This document shows positions 60,482-64,000 of a DNA stretch of 64,000 nt, in pieces. The notes beneath the pieces are model-generated. The model was not told where the DNA came from. It worked only from the letters and a program-made list of their open reading frames with translations, and did not search any database. The stretch lies in contig CM041097.1 in assembly GCA_023079485.1 (NCBI GenBank), positions 13,549,561 through 13,613,560 of the forward strand, read 5' to 3'. This DNA comes from Archilochus colubris (taxonomy: Eukaryota; Chordata; Aves; Apodiformes; Trochilidae). The translations under genes and the position numbers were made by a program. Numbering within the stretch: the stretch's first letter is position 1; every line of letters starts with the position of its first letter.

Positions 60482-60863
60482 TTAAGCAGACTGTAGAGCC
60501 TCCAGCAGATCCTGGCATTCATTCAAGCAGTCAGTGGTAGCCACTATGCTGTCAATATTCAAAGTAGCTGGAATAAGCTGTGGCAACACAGGGCAGGCCC
60601 TTTCCAAGACAGGTCTGTTCTGCAGCCCAGGCAGCACATACTGGAAGCACAGCTCGGCAAAACTGCAAGGATGCAAAGCTCAGCATGGGCTGCAGGTACT
60701 GCTTGAGAAGCTGTCCCAGCCCTTCAGCTGTTGCTTTGACCTCCAACTGTGCTGATAACTGCACCAACACCGAGGAGTCTGAGAGGAGTGCCGGGAATGC
60801 TCTGCAGACCCTCAGCAGCCAAGGGGAAGGCACCTTCTGTACTCTGAGTGTGCTGGTTGGTCC
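60482..60863 (-). pseudogene. Candidate terminal coding exon with a frameshift
   Basis: A strong minus-strand acceptor (ggcctgttcccctctcctcag) ends at 60864. The exon-like segment opens GPTSTLRVQKVPSPWLLRV and continues as a Leu-rich helical protein (for example QLEVKATAEGLGQLLKQYLQ) to about 60670. There the original frame turns Cys/Ala-rich and stops, while the +1 frame takes over (SFAELCFQYVLPGLQ, VLERACPVLPQLIP) and ends LEALQSA at a TAA (60482-60484). The two halves together read like one alpha-helical repeat-type C-terminus of about 125 residues. The family is not recognised. It may be a dead exon or retained pseudogene, a sequencing error, or chance in a GC-rich patch. Confidence 0.4.
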
Positions 60864-60869
60864 CTGAGG

Positions 60870-62665
60870 AGAGGGGAACAGGCCAGGGCAGAGGGATGCC
60901 TGTAGAGATCCGTCACAAGGGGGAAGAAAGATGAAACTGTGTTTTCTATCTTATCGTTGTTATTTAAGTAACCAGTTAAGCCAAAGTCTGTAAGTGATAG
61001 ATAGGACTAACACCTACCTGATCTGAAAACAGGAACCTCAGTGACTTTCATATATACTGTAGATAAGCAGTATCTTGTTTGGTCACAGATGCACGTATTA
61101 ACACTGCTATTACTGCCAGTGTCTTAGAGGGCAGCTGCCCCCATTGCCACATCCAACAGATGCACAGATGCTACTGGTACCTCTGCTTGCAAGATAAAGC
61201 CAGCCAGTAATATCAGCAGACTCCAAGCTAGCTTTATCTAACTAGCAAAAAAACTGGTGACATGTGAGGGGCATGCAGGTCTCAGGAGCTGCTCTCACAG
61301 ATACTGGCAGCAACGCTGTCAAATACTCAGTTAAGGGTGGAGATGGCTGCTGCAAAACATTAGAAATGCAGAAAGAAAGCCAAGTTATTTATCTCATTTT
61401 ATTTACAGTAATAGGGGACTCTTGAACAACATGTAAGTGCACTACAATAAAATTAATAGAGAATACTAAAAGCAGAAATAAAGATCAGCCAACCTGAGGA
61501 AGCTACTAACTTGCATTAAAGGATCCAACAGGAGGGCAGAATGAACAGCTCAGGAAAACAAACACACCAAAACAGAAGGGGACAATTCCCAGGTTTGATT
61601 TAGCTAAATTCCGAGCCTTAATGTGAAACAAACTGCCCTTGACATGATGGTTTCTCTCAAGTCTTTGAAAGGAATTTTGCTCAATGGTTACAGAGATGGG
61701 ACTTCAGGAATTAGGTCCCCAAAATACAGAAAGGGCATTACGTATTGAAGTGTGCCAAAGCACAAAGTTCCAAAAGGATGAAGAAAAAATCTAGTGAAAT
61801 GAACTGTAAGGAATACCCTGAAAGAGTGAGCTTTGCATTTGCAACAGTTTCATAGTCAAGGACTTGAAAATGCATAATCTCTGCTTTGTCTGACCTCAGA
61901 TGAACATAATTCCAAGAGCTGATTCACCTACACTGTTACTGCAGGACTGAAAGCCACAGAAAGCATCTGACAAGTCATCAGGTCACTGTTCCTTCTGAAG
62001 TCAACAAGAGTTGTGCCATTGACAAAATCGTGGCAGAAATTCTGCCCCCATGTAGAGGGATGTTGGATTTCTGAGTGCAAACTAATGCTCTCCTTTCATA
62101 TATAAGCGCAGACGGCTACTACTGTAAGTCATCATGAATGAAAGATTTATGTATGGTAAAGATACTCAGATTCTGAGACAAAGTTTAATGGGCAAAGCTC
62201 AAGTCTGACTGGAAAAGCTGTCATCTGGATAACTGACCTAAGCTCGTTCCGTTTGTGAAAAATTTATATGATAATGTACCAAAAAATCTGTTTTAAAAAG
62301 CAAAAAATGTGTTTCCTGTTGGATTGATTTCCCTCTAGTTAAACTGGCCTGTAAATGAGCTATCAGATATACCTACCCATTAGTGAAGGTTACATCAGAA
62401 GCCACTGCTACGCTTTGCTGAATATGTTCTCAGAAATCTCCTGATCTCCTCAGGCTGTTTCTAAGGGCTGCACTGTAAGGCCTGCATCTTACTGCAGGAT
62501 TTCGGAGAGCTGGCATTGCCTCAGTGGGTTAGAGATGTAACCTGGCTTATTTCTAACCAAAGCTTGTATAAAATCGGAAGGACAAAAAAAGGATGGGAAC
62601 TTGCAAGCAGGTTTAAATCTCTAGTCTGAAATTTAAATTATGCTTGATCAAAACCAATTATCTTT
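60870..62665. other. Unassigned stretch
   Basis: No confident exon. A minus-strand frame reaching a good donor (gatcag then gtaggt, junction near 61017) is open for about 35 codons but lacks a convincing acceptor. Confidence 0.4.
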
Positions 62666-62669
62666 GTGG

Positions 62670-62724
62670 AAAAAAAACCAAAAAAAAACCAAAAAACCCA
62701 AAACAACCAGAAAAACCCAACCAC
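62670..62724. repeat. A/C-rich low-complexity tract
   Basis: About 55 bases consist almost only of A and C (aaaccaaaaaaaaaccaaaa-type units). It is similar to the tracts at 20.6 and 31.0 kb and in the same strand orientation. Confidence 0.85.
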
Positions 62725-62729
62725 ATTTC

Positions 62730-64000
62730 TGAGTTTTTATCAGTTAGAAATTTTGAATGATCAGTGTTCAGTGGTGGTTGGTTTTTAACTGTCCTTTTCT
62801 TCATTCTTTTTGGCCACTGTATGTCTGAAAATAAACGATCTGAGGGTTTCATTCTTTACTTTTCAAACTTTTGTTTTCTCTATTTGTCTTTTTTTCTTGT
62901 TCTGCCTTTTATGTCTCTGAAGTTCTGAACTTTTATGTCTCTAAAGTTAAAGAACAGAAAGAAATTTTTTAAAGAACTCAGTTGGTCTCTTGGCTGGTAA
63001 CAATAGGGTCCCCAAAACTTCTCAGCTGCATTTTTGAGTTCCACAGAGCCCAAATAATAGTCCAGGTAACTGAATGGGAAGTGGTTCACATTCCTATGAA
63101 TAACTGCTGTGTCCAAAGATACAGTGAGTAATAAACAAGAACTGTGTTCATTGCTCATACTGAGGGTGGCTTGTGTGTAGAGAAAGAGGGGTAGGAGGGG
63201 AAAAAGCCCAGTGGGGAAAAATTAAAAGACAACTTCAAAGAGTTTCTCTTAAGCCTGTAAAATAATATTTGCATAAAAGGGAGAAAGTTTTAAAATACGA
63301 ACACACAAGCACACATCTATTTAAAGGAGATGCTTATCACAGTTCAGCTAAAAATTCTATGCCACAAAAAGCAGTAATTATTCCAGCTTTACATATTGTA
63401 AACCTGGTCACTGTCATTCTTCCTTTGCCTCCACATGCCTCAATGCCACATTTTCTACAATCGTGGGGAGATTGCCTTGGCTCTCATTCAGCTGGCTCAG
63501 ATAATGCAATTCACAGGGCTTCAAATGTAAGCTTGTAAACTATTTAGTTCTTTTTCTCTATAACAGCTTGTCTATTAACAGCTCATTCAATGGAGGAGGG
63601 AGAAGAAGCTAGTGAGACCTCTTTTGGTATTGTTCAGCAGTGACCCTGGCTGTCTCAGATTTGTAGCCAATACTCACTAACCAGTGTTTGTCAGTACATG
63701 TTGTTTTGCTGGATAATAGTACATTGTGCTAGTAGCAGCCTGAATTAGTAGCAGGTAACAATGAGTTGGCCAAGTAAGCCTCTTGTGTTGCATGGTAAAA
63801 TTGTAAGAATGATGTATAAAAATTCAAGAGAAATCTCGTTAGGATGATCTGATGCAGTGCTACAGAAGCTGCTATGTTGGGAGATCTTTGTCAGGACTGC
63901 CCTTTGTGCATTGTTCAGGAGCCACATCACAGCTGTATCCTCGAGATTGAGATAGATTTGGGAAATGAGGATGGGTCACCCTTCAAGATACATCATATGA
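62730..64000. other. Unassigned stretch to window end
   Basis: Open frames at 62880-63158 (minus) and 63269-63538 (plus) have no recognised family. A short direct repeat, ttttatgtctct, occurs twice near 62907 and 62931. No named repeat. Confidence 0.4.

Noticed and set aside
60445..60540. tataaaag 12 bp before an ATG on the plus strand
   Set aside because: The spacing is too short for a promoter-to-start arrangement and the frame closes after about 24 codons; the coding-like signal here is on the minus strand.
1..64000. tRNA, rRNA, CRISPR, operon or bacterial-type features
   Set aside because: Nothing of the kind was seen; the sequence has the composition and repeats of a bird nuclear genome.

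Overview
The window looks like 64 kb of a bird nuclear genome, probably a neoavian. It is AT-rich, repeat-poor and has only sparse coding-like sequence. The evidence for a bird is the set of interspersed repeats: several CR1 LINE fragments, including two with the typical avian 3' end (a 'ttccaacc' stretch followed by 'gattctatga'-type repeats), a class III-like LTR element, a few very old MIR-like SINE remnants, and A/C-rich low-complexity tracts. No open reading frame longer than about 150 codons exists, as expected for intronic or intergenic vertebrate DNA. I could not identify any host gene by name.

Layout: 1-14.2 kb is AT-rich and holds one short CR1 3' end, simple repeats, a perfect 15-bp hairpin and a few weak exon candidates on the minus strand. 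14.2-15.0 kb is a clear CpG island, the only strong gene-start signal in the window. It contains a palindromic NRF1-like site, a G-quadruplex-type run at its left edge, and splice-donor-like sequences on both strands, so it could drive a minus-strand gene covering 1-14.6 kb, a plus-strand gene, or both. 17.28-18.06 kb is a truncated LTR retroelement: one LTR, a primer-binding-like site and the start of a gag-like frame, flanked by a 6-bp direct repeat. 18.6-19.46 kb is a second LTR-like block built of imperfect tandem units of about 115-135 bp, with a TATA-like box and a polyadenylation signal.

19.5-64 kb is mostly unassigned non-coding DNA. It carries CR1 fragments (27.0, 27.65, 28.4, 31.9 and 58.2-59.4 kb), MIR-like SINE remnants (31.3, 36.0, 47.4 and perhaps 55.8 kb), A/C-only tracts (20.6, 31.0 and 62.7 kb), a compact promoter-like block at 48.7 kb, and one good terminal-exon candidate on the minus strand at 60.5-60.9 kb whose frame is broken by a one-base shift.

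Nothing here supports an operon, defence system, CRISPR array, tRNA or rRNA gene. The observations best worth following up are the LTR element that lacks a 3' LTR yet has direct repeats, the tandem-unit LTR-like block, the broken exon at 60.5 kb and the possible two-way promoter in the CpG island.
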